Shown in pieces: positions 34,831-43,580 of a stretch of 64,000 bases of DNA. Position numbers and translations under genes: made by a program. The stretch covers positions 186,001 through 250,000 of the forward strand of contig NZ_STGG01000012.1 in NCBI RefSeq assembly GCF_005222695.1, in the 5' to 3' direction. This DNA comes from Massilia sp. HP4. Its GTDB lineage: Bacteria; Pseudomonadota; Gammaproteobacteria; Burkholderiales; Burkholderiaceae_D. Numbering within the stretch: position 1 is the stretch's first letter; every line of letters begins with the position of its first letter. The notes under the pieces are model-generated. The model saw only the letters and a program-made list of their open reading frames with translations, searched no databases and had not been told where the DNA came from.

Positions 34831-35865
34831 ATGGATTCCCTGCTGCGACACATGGTGGACATGACCGGCCACCGCGATCACACCATGCTGGACATCTCCG
34901 TGATTTCGGCGGTCCAGGAACTGTCGGGCGCGGCCCGCACCCGGGTGCTCGCCGTCGCGAACGTCGGCGAACAGTATTTCGTGCGTTCGCGCGCCTGCAT
35001 CCATGCCGGCGGCGTGGCCTGCCCCGAAGAGCCGCAAGACAGCGGTCCGGGCGAGCCGATCGCGCTCTATCCCGAACTCGAGGCCTGCCTGCGGCGCCAC
35101 GACGTGCGCGCCGAAAGCATCGGCGCCGACGGCCTGCGCCGCCTGTGGCTGCCAATCTGGTTCGGCGACAAGGCCGACACCTGCCTCGAAATCGTGCATG
35201 CCAACCCGTTCTCTCCAGAAGCGCTGTACATGGTCAACGGGATCGTCAGCGTGTACCGCAACTTCCAGAACCTGCTCGACTACAGCGAGCGCGATTCGCT
35301 CACCGGCCTGCTCAACCGCAAGACCTTCGACGACCAGCTGGCGCGCATGCTGCACGCCTCCGAGACCGATACCTCGAACCACGGCCAGGCCGAGCGGCGC
35401 CAGCCGCATGGCGAAGAAAAACAGTGGCTGGCGGTGGTCGACGTCGACCACTTCAAGGGCGTCAACGACCGCTTCGGCCACCTGTACGGCGACGAAGTGC
35501 TGATCCTGATCGCCAACCTGCTGCAATCGTCGTTCCGCGCCCAGGACCGCGTATTCCGCTTCGGCGGCGAGGAATTCGTGGTGCTGCTGCGCTCGGCCAG
35601 CCTCGACAACGCGCGCCGCATCATCGACCGCTTCCGGGCCGACGTCGAGCACCACGACTTTCCGCAGGTGGGCCAGGTCACGGTCAGCATCGGTTTCACC
35701 AGCGTCAGCGCGGCCGATTCGCCGGTGGTCACGCTCGGCCACGCCGACCAGGCCCTGTACTACGCCAAGGCCCACGGCCGCAACCGCGTCTGCCACTACG
35801 AAGAGCTGGTCGAGGGCGGGCTGCTGCAGACCGTGGCCGTCAACGACACCGCCGAATTCTTCTGA
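34831..35865 (+). CDS. Diguanylate cyclase (GGDEF domain)
   Basis: This 344-residue protein makes cyclic-di-GMP. An N-terminal GAF-like sensor region (about 1-150; begins MDSLLRHMVDMTGHRDH) precedes the GGDEF domain (about 160-325). The latter has DSLTGLLNRKTFD and DVDHFKGVNDRFGHLYGD. The active-site loop is GGEEF, an active form. No RxxD inhibitory site was seen. The 34831 ATG was chosen for its fit to related N-termini; an ATG at 34711 would add 40 residues. The gene is divergent from the flp pilin, so cyclic-di-GMP control of pilus adhesion is plausible. Confidence 0.88.
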   Translation: MDSLLRHMVDMTGHRDHTMLDISVISAVQELSGAARTRVLAVANVGEQYFVRSRACIHAGGVACPEEPQDSGPGEPIALYPELEACLRRHDVRAESIGADGLRRLWLPIWFGDKADTCLEIVHANPFSPEALYMVNGIVSVYRNFQNLLDYSERDSLTGLLNRKTFDDQLARMLHASETDTSNHGQAERRQPHGEEKQWLAVVDVDHFKGVNDRFGHLYGDEVLILIANLLQSSFRAQDRVFRFGGEEFVVLLRSASLDNARRIIDRFRADVEHHDFPQVGQVTVSIGFTSVSAADSPVVTLGHADQALYYAKAHGRNRVCHYEELVEGGLLQTVAVNDTAEFF

Positions 35866-35872
35866 GCCCGCG

Positions 35873-36459
35873 CTAACAGAGCGCGAACATCCCGAGCAGC
35901 CCGAGCGCGGCTTCGGGACGCAGCATGCGCGCCAGCGCCCAGCCGAGCGCCAGCGCGCATACGCACAGGAGCGATCCCCGCCCCCAGCATCAGCAGCGCG
36001 CCCGACACGCCGAACGTCCCGACCGCGCCCTGGGCGGCCGGGATCGACGCGAACTGGCCGACGCCGGCCGCGGCCCCGGCCAGGCCCAGGCCCCAGCCGC
36101 GCTGTTCCGGCGCCAGCATGCGGCCCGGCGCGCCGTAGATGGCGCCGAAGGCGGTGCAGGCCAGGGCGACCCCGACCCACCAGGCCGGCGCCCAGCACCA
36201 GCACCAGCTGCAGGGTCGTCGCGGCATGCGCCATCACGGCCATGCCCAGGCCATACAGCAGGCAGCCGCCGAAAATCAGGCGCCGCGAGCCATGGCGCTC
36301 GGCGATCCAGCCGGCCAGCGGCTGGGCGATGCCCCACACCAGGTTTTGCAGCGCCAGCGCGACGCGGGTGTTGGAGCGGCCAGTATTGCGAGCACGCCGG
36401 ATGGCGGCAAACGGCCATTTTTCAGGCCAGCCATGCGCGGCGCGCATGACGCGATTCAT
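35873..36459 (-). pseudogene. MFS transporter remnant
   Basis: Pieces of a major facilitator transporter lie in different frames on the minus strand. ALQNLVWGIAQPLAGWIAERHG and LLYGLGMAVMAHAATTLQLVLVLGAGLV share one frame. TAFGAIYGAPGRMLAPEQRG to VSGALLMLGAG are in a second frame after a shift near 36180. ALALGWALARMLRPEAALG reaches the stop in a third after a shift near 35975. The N-terminal part and the later half are missing; about 190 codons remain of a normal 400. An ATG overlaps the LysR stop, so it was probably the next gene in that unit. Confidence 0.8.
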
Positions 36460-37385
36460 GCGCCCGGGACGCCGTAGTCCTCGATCCGCGCGCGGCTGTG
36501 CGCCAATTCGTGCAGCAGCCAGGCACGGAACACTGCCACGTCCGGGCGGTCGGCCTCCAGACCGTCCAGCAGCCAGTAGCCGCGGCCTGGCACGCGCCGC
36601 GCGCCGTCGCGCAGGGCCGCCAGGCGGCCGGCGCGCAGCATGGGCTCGACCAGCGCCAGCCGGCCCAGCGCCACCCCGTGGCCTTCGAGCGCGGCCTGCA
36701 CCACCTGGTCGTACTGGTTGAAATGGAGAGCGCGCGCAGCTGTCCTGCGCATGCCATGGATGCGCAGCCAGGTCGGCCAGTGCAGCCAGGTGCGCGGCGC
36801 GTCGTCCAGTTCGAGCAGCGTATGCTCCAGCAGGGCTGCCGGACTGGCGAAGGCCCGGGCCGCGAGCGCCGGGCTGGCGACCGGCACCACGATCTCGTCG
36901 AACAGGTGCAGCGCCCCCGGCGGGGCCTGCGCCGCATCGCAGTAGCGGATCGCCAGGTCGATGCCCTCGCGCTCCAGGTCGGACAGGGCATTGCCGGCCG
37001 CCAGCCGCACGTCGACGCCGGGATGCAAGGCCTGGAAGGCGCCCAGGCGCGGCAGGATCCACAGCGCGGCCACGCCGATGCCGGCCGCGATCGTGACCGG
37101 GTTCGACGGCGGCGCGGCGCGCAGCGCGGCGGCGAAGTCGGCCAGCTGCGCCAGCATCGGCGCGGCGATCGCATACAGGCTTTCGCCGGCCGCGGTGAGC
37201 GCGATGCCGCGCTTGCCGCGCACGAACAGCGGCGCGCCGAGGCGCTGCTCGAGGCTCTGGATCTGGCGGCTGACAGCCGACTGGGTCAGGCACAAGTCGT
37301 CGGCCGCGGCGGTGAAGCTGCCGCGCCGCGCGGTGGCCACGAAGCCCTTCAGGGCGTCGAGCGGCGGCAGCGCGTTCAGGCGCAT
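36456..37385 (-). CDS. LysR-family transcriptional regulator
   Basis: This 309-residue regulator has the LysR N-terminal helix-turn-helix (LDALKGFVATARRGSFTAA, LTQSAVSRQIQSLEQRLG) and a C-terminal effector domain of the GcvA-like group (FDEIVVPVASPALAAR). It overlaps the 3' end of the isomerase gene by 10 bp and runs into a broken MFS gene. In such layouts LysR often controls neighbouring transport or catabolic genes; here the partners are partly lost. The effector is unknown. Confidence 0.9.
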   Translation of the reverse strand: MRLNALPPLDALKGFVATARRGSFTAAADDLCLTQSAVSRQIQSLEQRLGAPLFVRGKRGIALTAAGESLYAIAAPMLAQLADFAAALRAAPPSNPVTIAAGIGVAALWILPRLGAFQALHPGVDVRLAAGNALSDLEREGIDLAIRYCDAAQAPPGALHLFDEIVVPVASPALAARAFASPAALLEHTLLELDDAPRTWLHWPTWLRIHGMRRTAARALHFNQYDQVVQAALEGHGVALGRLALVEPMLRAGRLAALRDGARRVPGRGYWLLDGLEADRPDVAVFRAWLLHELAHSRARIEDYGVPGA

Positions 37386-37999
37386 CGCCCGCCCCCCGCG
37401 CGCGCCGCATCGAGTGCATCCTCGAGCCGGTCGTCGCCCCAGAACAGCTCGCCGTCAACGATGAAACTGGGCCCGCCGAAGATGCCGAGCCGGCGCGCCT
37501 GCGCGGTCTGTTCGCGCAGCGCGGCCTTGGCGTTTTCACTGCCGGCCAGATCCACCCATGCCTGCGGGTCGGGCGCCAGGCCGTCGAGCGCCGCCAGCAC
37601 CGGCGCCGGATCGTCGATCTCGCGGTCCTCGGCCCAGGCCAGGTGCATGATGCGGCGGCAGTACTCGCCCATCCATGGCTCGCGCGCGGCCAGCAGCGCC
37701 ACCCGCATCGGCAGCAGCGCGCGGCGCGGGAACACGCCAGGGCGCCGGAACGGCAAGCCGTATCTGGCCGCGCGGCGCGCCATGTCGCGCCACACGTACT
37801 CGCCCTTCTCGCGCTGGGCCAGGGACGGCGAACCCTCCCAGCCCAGTTCGCGGAACACGGGGCCGAGCAGGAACGGCCGCCACACCAGCGGCGCGCCGGC
37901 CGCCTGGGCCGCCCGCTCGATGCGCATCGCGCTCAGGTAACTGTAGTTGCTGCCGAACTCGAACCAGAATTCGAGCGCGTGTGACATGGACATGGGCAT
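37376..37999 (-). CDS. 2-hydroxychromene-2-carboxylate isomerase-like, DsbA family
   Basis: This 207-residue protein has a thioredoxin/GST-kappa fold. The ATG at 37999 has GGAG at good spacing. ALEFWFEFGSNYSYLSAMR places the Ser used by this family for glutathione activation in the CxxC position of DsbA. WRPFLLGPVFRELGW and GIFGGPSFIVDGELFWGDDRL complete the signature. The family acts in naphthalene or aromatic ring breakdown, or in glutathione-linked isomerisations. No other aromatic-catabolism gene is near, so the substrate cannot be named. Confidence 0.85.
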   Translation of the reverse strand: MPMSMSHALEFWFEFGSNYSYLSAMRIERAAQAAGAPLVWRPFLLGPVFRELGWEGSPSLAQREKGEYVWRDMARRAARYGLPFRRPGVFPRRALLPMRVALLAAREPWMGEYCRRIMHLAWAEDREIDDPAPVLAALDGLAPDPQAWVDLAGSENAKAALREQTAQARRLGIFGGPSFIVDGELFWGDDRLEDALDAARAGGGRCA

Positions 38000-38159
38000 T
38001 GCGCTCCGGTGAAATCGCATCCGCACAGTATAGGAACGAAGATAGCAGGGAATGGCGCCGATTTGTCATGCGATCCATGCGTCAAACGCATGAATCGCAT
38101 GCGCCGGCCGCGCTTGCGCCCAGCGCCGCCGCGCGCGACACTGGCGCGAAGGAGGCAAT

Positions 38160-38319
38160 ATGGAAAAGGTCTTGATCGTCACCGGCGCGGGTTGCGCCGA
38201 AGATCCCGATGGCCCGCCTGGCAACGCCCGAAGAAATCGCGGAACCGGTGCTGTGGCTGCTGTCGCCGCAGGCCAGCTACGTCACCGGCGCCACCCTGCG
38301 CTGCGCCGGCGGCTTGTAA
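38160..38319 (+). pseudogene. Short-chain dehydrogenase remnant with internal deletion
   Basis: The first 11 codons (MEKVLIVTGAG) are the start of a Rossmann-fold SDR. Sequence then jumps, in another frame, to an SDR C-terminus: PMARLATPEEIAEPVLWLL and YVTGATLRCAGGL, ending at TAA 38317-38319. About 180-200 central codons are missing. It ends one base before the convergent HD-GYP stop. Confidence 0.8.
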
Positions 38320-39543
38320 TCAGGCTTCAGCCAGCTGCATGAAGCGCTGCGGCTCGACCCGCCATTTGGCGGCCGACTCGTGGCGCACGATCCTGTCGCC
38401 GCCGCCGAAGCCCAGCGCGCGCGACAGGTCGACCGTCTCGGGCCGGATGTACACCTGCTTCTTCGCGTGGAAGAACACGTTGACCTTGGGCGTGAGCAGG
38501 CTCGATTCGTGCGGCTCGACCACCACGCCCAGCCGGCCCGACTCCAGTAGCACCAGGGTGCCGACCGGGTAGATGCCGACGCAGCGCATGAATTCCTGGG
38601 CCAGCGCGGGATTGAAATGGAACTTGCTCCACTCGTAGATCTTGCGCAGCGCCTCAGCCGGCGCGATGCCCTTGTGATAGCAGCGGTCGGAGGTGATCGC
38701 ATCGTAGACATCGACGATGGCCGCCATCTGCGCCAGCTCGCTGATGCCGTCGCCGGCCTGGCGTTCCGGATAGCCGCTGCCGTCGCGCCGCTCGTGGTGG
38801 TGCAGGGTGATGTCGAGCGGGATGGGTCCGATGCCCTGGGTACGAACCAGGATGTCGTGGCCGTCGCGCGGATGGCGCTTGACGATATCGAATTCCTCGT
38901 CGCTCAGGCGCCCCTCCTTGTTGAGGATCGCGTCCGGCACCAGCGCCTTGCCGGTATCGTGCAGCAGGCCGCCCAGGCCGGCCTGGTAGATCACGTCATC
39001 GATCATGCCGCGCGAGCGGCAGAAGGCGACCAGCAGCGCGCACACGCTGACCGAATGCAGGAAGGTGTAGTCGTCCTTGTTCTTGATCTGCAGGAGGCTC
39101 AGCAAGGCTCCGGAGTTGCGCAGGATCGATTCGGTCACGTTCTGCACCACCGGACCGACCTCGCCCAGTTCGACCGCCTTGCCCAGGCGCGCGTCCTGCA
39201 TCACGCTGCGCACCAGGCCCAGCGCCTGGCGCCGCACGTTGGCGGCGCGCTGCAGCTCTTCGCCCAGCGGCACCCTGGCCCGGCTGATCACGCTGGACGC
39301 CAGCGCCGCCACCTCGGCCTCGGTCGCGGCCTCGGCTTCGGCCAGGGTCGGCGCGTCCACGTCCAGGCCGCGGCTGCAATCGATCACGACACCGCGGATC
39401 CGGGCCGCGACGATCTTGCGGATCTCGTCCTCGTCTGTAACCAGGAAGCGGTTGCGGACGAAGGGATGCTCCATCCAGCCACAATCGAGATCGTGGATGA
39501 ACATGCCTACCTTGAGCTGTGAAGAATCCACTTTTTTCAGCAT
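38320..39543 (-). CDS. HD-GYP cyclic-di-GMP phosphodiesterase
   Basis: This 407-residue protein has an N-terminal DUF3391-type domain (about 1-110; QLKVGMFIHDLDCGWMEHPF) and an HD-GYP domain (about 150-340). Metal and catalytic residues are present: GGLLHDTGKALVPDAIL (HD), then HPRDGHDIL, and HHERRDGSGYP (the HHE and GYP parts). It should break cyclic-di-GMP down to GMP. It has no membrane segment. With the diguanylate cyclase 2.5 kb away it makes an opposing pair, though they are not in one operon. Confidence 0.92.
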   Translation of the reverse strand: MLKKVDSSQLKVGMFIHDLDCGWMEHPFVRNRFLVTDEDEIRKIVAARIRGVVIDCSRGLDVDAPTLAEAEAATEAEVAALASSVISRARVPLGEELQRAANVRRQALGLVRSVMQDARLGKAVELGEVGPVVQNVTESILRNSGALLSLLQIKNKDDYTFLHSVSVCALLVAFCRSRGMIDDVIYQAGLGGLLHDTGKALVPDAILNKEGRLSDEEFDIVKRHPRDGHDILVRTQGIGPIPLDITLHHHERRDGSGYPERQAGDGISELAQMAAIVDVYDAITSDRCYHKGIAPAEALRKIYEWSKFHFNPALAQEFMRCVGIYPVGTLVLLESGRLGVVVEPHESSLLTPKVNVFFHAKKQVYIRPETVDLSRALGFGGGDRIVRHESAAKWRVEPQRFMQLAEA

Positions 39544-39676
39544 CTGGGTTTCTTCCCGAATTGGATTGCCTTATGCGCCGAGTATATCAAGTACCTTGCG
39601 AAATGGAACTTCTTGTTGCCCTACAGATACACAATGTGAAATGGGTCGAACAGCGCCGCATTACTTCGCCGCAGTC

Positions 39677-39703
39677 TTGACGTTAACGTTAACGTCATAT
39701 ACC
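39677..39703 (+). promoter_or_regulatory. 20-bp palindrome in the icmF promoter
   Basis: A perfect 20-bp palindrome at 39678-39697 reads TGACGTTAAC and its exact complement. It lies between a TTGACG (39677-39682) and a TATACC (39698-39703), as MerR-type regulators often bind. The GTTAACGT core looks like operators of LiuR-type MerR regulators of branched-chain acyl-CoA breakdown. That link is from memory of the family, not tested. Distance to the start codon is about 50 bp. Confidence 0.65.
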
Positions 39704-39747
39704 GTACCGGCATACCCCGTCCTCACCGCACACAAGGACCCTCCCCC

Positions 39748-42700
39748 ATGAACGACATCATTTCCGAAGCGAGACCCGCGGCCAAGCTCGACCTGCCCGA
39801 GCAGCCACGCCTTGCCAACAAGGTCCGCTTCGTCACCGCCGCCTCGCTGTTCGACGGTCACGACGCCTCGATCAACATCATGCGCCGCATCCTGCAATCG
39901 AACGGTGCCGAGGTGATCCACCTCGGCCACAACCGCTCGGTCGACGAGGTGGTCACCGCGGCGCTGGCCGAGGACGCGCAGGGCATCGCCATCTCGAGCT
40001 ACCAGGGCGGCCACGTCGAATACTTCAAGTACATGATCGACCTGCTGCGCCAGCGCGGCGGCGCCCACATCAAGGTGTTCGGCGGCGGCGGCGGCGTGAT
40101 CGTCCCGAGCGAGATCGAGGACCTGCACGCGTATGGCGTGACCCGCATCTTCAGCCCGGAAGACGGCCAGCGCATGGGCCTGGTCGGCATGATCCGCTCG
40201 ATGCTCGAGACCTGCGACGTCGACCTGTCGCCCTACGCCCCGACCTCGCTCGCGGCGCTGCGCGAAGGAGACATCGCCGACCGTCACCGCCCGCTGGCCC
40301 AGCTGATCACGGCGCTGGAAAGCGGCAAGGTCGACCCGGCCTTGCGCAAGGAAATCCTGGACACGGCCGACACGCTGCGCGTGCCGACCCTGGGCATCAC
40401 CGGCACCGGCGGCGCCGGCAAATCGTCGCTGACCGATGAACTGATCCGCCGCATCCGCCTCGACCAGGGCGACCGCCTGAACATCGCCGTGATCTCGATC
40501 GATCCGTCGCGCCGCAAGTCGGGCGGCGCCCTCTTGGGCGACCGCATCCGCATGAACGCGATCAATCCGTGGAACGGCCAGCAGCGCGTGTTCATGCGCT
40601 CGCTGGCCACGCGTGAAGCCGGTTCCGAGATCTCGCAGGCGCTGCCCGACGTGATCGCCGCCTGCAAGGTGGCCGGCTTCGACCTGGTGATCGTCGAGAC
40701 GTCGGGCATCGGCCAGGGCGACGCCGCCATCGTGCCGCACGTGGACACGTCGATGTACGTGATGACCCCGGAATTCGGGGCCGCTTCGCAGCTCGAGAAG
40801 ATCGACATGCTCGATTTCGCCGACCTCATCGCGATCAACAAATTCGACCGCAAGGGCGCCCTCGACGCGCTGCGCGACGTGGCCAAGCAATACCAGCGCA
40901 ACCGCGAGCTGTGGTCCGTGAATCCAGACCAGATGCCGGTCTACGGCACCCAGGCCTCGCGCTTCAACGACGACGGCGTGACCGCCCTCTACCACGGCCT
41001 GCTGCCGAAACTGGCCGCACTGGGCCTTCCAGTCGAGACGGGCAGCCTGCAGGCGCCCGCCCAGCGCTATTCGAGCGGCAAGAACGTGATCGTGCCGCCG
41101 GCGCGCAGCCGCTACCTGGCCGAGATCGCCGACACCGTGCGCGGCTACCACCGCACGGTCGGCAAGCAGGTCAAGCTCGCGCGCGAGCGCCAGCAGCTGC
41201 AGGAGGCCAAGCGCATGCTGGCCGCGGCCGGCAAGAGCATCGACTTCGACGACCTGATCGCGGAGCGCGACAATGCGATGGACGGCGAAGCCAAGTCGTT
41301 GGTCGCGTCCTGGCCGCAGTTGCAGGCGACCTACGCGGGCGACGAGCATGTGGTGAAAATCCGCGACAAGGAGATCCGCACGCGCCTGGTGTCGACCACC
41401 TTGTCCGGCAACCCGGTGCGCAAGGTGGCGCTGCCGCGCTTCGAAGACCATGGCGAGATCCTGCGCTTCCTGATGCTGGAGAACGTACCGGGTAGTTTCC
41501 CCTACACTGCAGGCGTGTTTCCCTTCAAGCGCGAAGGCGAAGACCCGACCCGTATGTTCGCCGGCGAAGGCGACGCCTTCCGCACCAACCGCCGCTTCAA
41601 GCTGGTGTCGACCGGCATGGACGCCAAGCGCTTGTCGACCGCCTTCGATTCGGTGACCCTGTACGGCGCCGATCCGGCGCTGCGGCCCGATATCTACGGC
41701 AAGGTGGGCAACTCGGGCGTGTCGATCGCGACCCTGGACGATATGAAGGTGCTGTACGACGGCTTCGACCTGTGCAGCCCGTCGACCTCGGTGTCGATGA
41801 CCATCAACGGCCCGGCCCCGACCATCCTGGCGATGTTCATGAACACCGCCATCGACCAGCAGATCGACAAGTTCGCCGAGAACAACGGGCGCCAGCCGAC
41901 GCAGGACGAAGAGCAGAAGATCCGCGCCTGGGTCCTGACCGCCGTGCGCGGTACCGTGCAGGCCGACATCCTGAAGGAAGACCAGGGCCAGAACACCTGC
42001 ATCTTCTCGACCGAGTTCTCGCTGAAGGTGATGGGCGATATCCAGGAATACTTCGTCACCCACGGCGTGCGCAATTTCTATTCGGTGTCGATCTCGGGCT
42101 ACCACATTGCCGAAGCAGGCGCCAACCCGATCTCGCAGCTCGCGTTCACCCTGTCGAACGGCTTCACCTTCGTGGAAGCGTATCTGGCGCGCGGCATGAA
42201 CATCGACGACTTCGCGCCGAACCTGTCGTTCTTCTTCTCGAACGGCATGGACCCGGAGTACACGGTGCTGGGCCGCGTGGCGCGCCGCATCTGGGCGGTG
42301 GCGATGCGCGACAAGTACGGCGCCAACGACCGCTCGCAGAAGCTGAAATACCACATCCAGACCTCGGGCCGCTCACTGCACGCGCAAGAGATCGACTTCA
42401 ACGACATCCGCACCACCCTGCAGGCGCTGATCGCGATCTACGACAACTGCAATTCGCTGCACACCAATGCCTATGACGAGGCGATCACCACGCCGACCGA
42501 CGAATCGGTGCGCCGCGCCCTGGCGATCCAGCTGATCATCAATCGCGAATGGGGTCTGGCCAAGAACGAGAACCCGAACCAGGGTTCCTTCATCATGGAC
42601 GAGCTGACCGACCTGGTCGAAGAGCAGGTGCTGCAGGAATTCGAGCGCATCGCCGAGCGCGGCGGCGTGCTGGGGGCGATGGAAACCGGCTACCAGCGTG

Positions 42701-43047
42701 GCAAGATCCAGGAAGAGTCGATGCTGTACGAGCACCAGAAGCACGACGGCACGCTCCCGATCATCGGCGTGAACACCTTCCGCAACCCGAAGGGCGCGGG
42801 CGCCCCGGCGACCATCGAACTGGCGCGCTCGACCGACGACGAGAAGCAATCGCAGCTGCAGCGCCTGCAAGATTTCCACACCCGCAATGCCGATGCGGCG
42901 CCGGCCGCCCTGGCTGCCCTGCGCCAGGCCGCGATCGACAACGAGAACGTGTTTGCGCGCCTGATGGACGCGGTGCGCGTGTGTTCGCTGGGGCAGATCA
43001 CGACGGCGCTGTTCGAGGTGGGGGGGCAGTATCGGCGCAATATGTAG
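39748..43047 (+). CDS. icmF: Fused isobutyryl-CoA mutase IcmF
   Basis: This 1099-residue B12 enzyme interconverts isobutyryl- and butyryl-CoA. One chain holds the cobalamin-binding domain (about 25-160; DGHDAS with His38 as cobalt ligand), a MeaB-like GTPase chaperone (about 200-510; Walker [10 protein letters not shown] at 219-227), and the mutase barrel (about 530-1099; [26 protein letters not shown] in pieces, [10 protein letters not shown]). This order is specific to IcmF and not to ordinary methylmalonyl-CoA mutase. It is transcribed alone from a promoter containing a strong palindrome. A role in valine or branched acyl-CoA use is likely. Confidence 0.95.
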   Translation: MNDIISEARPAAKLDLPEQPRLANKVRFVTAASLFDGHDASINIMRRILQSNGAEVIHLGHNRSVDEVVTAALAEDAQGIAISSYQGGHVEYFKYMIDLLRQRGGAHIKVFGGGGGVIVPSEIEDLHAYGVTRIFSPEDGQRMGLVGMIRSMLETCDVDLSPYAPTSLAALREGDIADRHRPLAQLITALESGKVDPALRKEILDTADTLRVPTLGITGTGGAGKSSLTDELIRRIRLDQGDRLNIAVISIDPSRRKSGGALLGDRIRMNAINPWNGQQRVFMRSLATREAGSEISQALPDVIAACKVAGFDLVIVETSGIGQGDAAIVPHVDTSMYVMTPEFGAASQLEKIDMLDFADLIAINKFDRKGALDALRDVAKQYQRNRELWSVNPDQMPVYGTQASRFNDDGVTALYHGLLPKLAALGLPVETGSLQAPAQRYSSGKNVIVPPARSRYLAEIADTVRGYHRTVGKQVKLARERQQLQEAKRMLAAAGKSIDFDDLIAERDNAMDGEAKSLVASWPQLQATYAGDEHVVKIRDKEIRTRLVSTTLSGNPVRKVALPRFEDHGEILRFLMLENVPGSFPYTAGVFPFKREGEDPTRMFAGEGDAFRTNRRFKLVSTGMDAKRLSTAFDSVTLYGADPALRPDIYGKVGNSGVSIATLDDMKVLYDGFDLCSPSTSVSMTINGPAPTILAMFMNTAIDQQIDKFAENNGRQPTQDEEQKIRAWVLTAVRGTVQADILKEDQGQNTCIFSTEFSLKVMGDIQEYFVTHGVRNFYSVSISGYHIAEAGANPISQLAFTLSNGFTFVEAYLARGMNIDDFAPNLSFFFSNGMDPEYTVLGRVARRIWAVAMRDKYGANDRSQKLKYHIQTSGRSLHAQEIDFNDIRTTLQALIAIYDNCNSLHTNAYDEAITTPTDESVRRALAIQLIINREWGLAKNENPNQGSFIMDELTDLVEEQVLQEFERIAERGGVLGAMETGYQRGKIQEESMLYEHQKHDGTLPIIGVNTFRNPKGAGAPATIELARSTDDEKQSQLQRLQDFHTRNADAAPAALAALRQAAIDNENVFARLMDAVRVCSLGQITTALFEVGGQYRRNM

Positions 43048-43102
43048 TGATCGTGCGCTAGGGACGGCATAGAATGGTTCCGTGTCCACCACGGAGCCTC
43101 CG

Positions 43103-43411
43103 ATGACCATCCAGCCCGACCAGCTCGCCGCGCTGATGCGCGAAGTCGAACGGGAAGACCCGATCGACTTCGCCGACCTGCCCTTCCCCGAGGACGAGAT
43201 GCGCGCCATTGTCGCCAACCATCTGTGCGAGATGGCGGCGGCGATGGAAAGCTTCAGCGAGGAAGACCGCAGCCTGACCTTGCTGGCGGTGTCGGCCAAG
43301 CTGGTGCTGGAAAACCTCGTGCTGCACGTGCAACTATTGCGGCGCCACGGTTTGCCGGTGGGGGAGAATGTGGACGCTTTGCTGCAGCGTCTGCGACGCG
43401 ACCCCGAGTAA
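43103..43411 (+). CDS. Small protein of unknown function
   Basis: This 102-residue, acidic, mostly helical protein starts MTIQPDQLAALMREVEREDP and continues with DFADLPFPEDEMRAIVANHL and LVLENLVLHVQLLRRHG. No membrane segment, cysteine motif or known domain was recognised. The ATG at 43103 has a CGGAG; a GTG at 43082 would add seven residues. It lies 55 bp after icmF in the same direction, so it may be read through from it. Coding is supported by normal codon use. Confidence 0.65.
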   Translation: MTIQPDQLAALMREVEREDPIDFADLPFPEDEMRAIVANHLCEMAAAMESFSEEDRSLTLLAVSAKLVLENLVLHVQLLRRHGLPVGENVDALLQRLRRDPE

Positions 43412-43580
43412 CTTAATGAATAGCAATTTATTTATCGCTCGCAGTACAAGAATCGGGTAAGTTTTGCAACAGCCATGTCCGTTTGTACACTGGATGAGCT
43501 GTTCCTTCAGGTATTATTTGTTGTTGAGGAATTTCGCTTATCCAGCGAAACGACCGTCTCCACTGCCCGAGGAATCCCAC

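Noticed and set aside
34558-37539. A nearly 1000-codon open frame on the minus strand across several genes
   Set aside because: It crosses the cyclase, LysR and isomerase genes in the wrong frame and is Arg/Ala/Gly-rich, as expected for a GC-rich shadow. Only its middle holds a true fragment, the MFS remnant.
39661-42354. An open frame of almost 900 codons opposite icmF
   Set aside because: It is the antisense shadow of a clear coding gene, rich in His, Arg and Asp with no domain.
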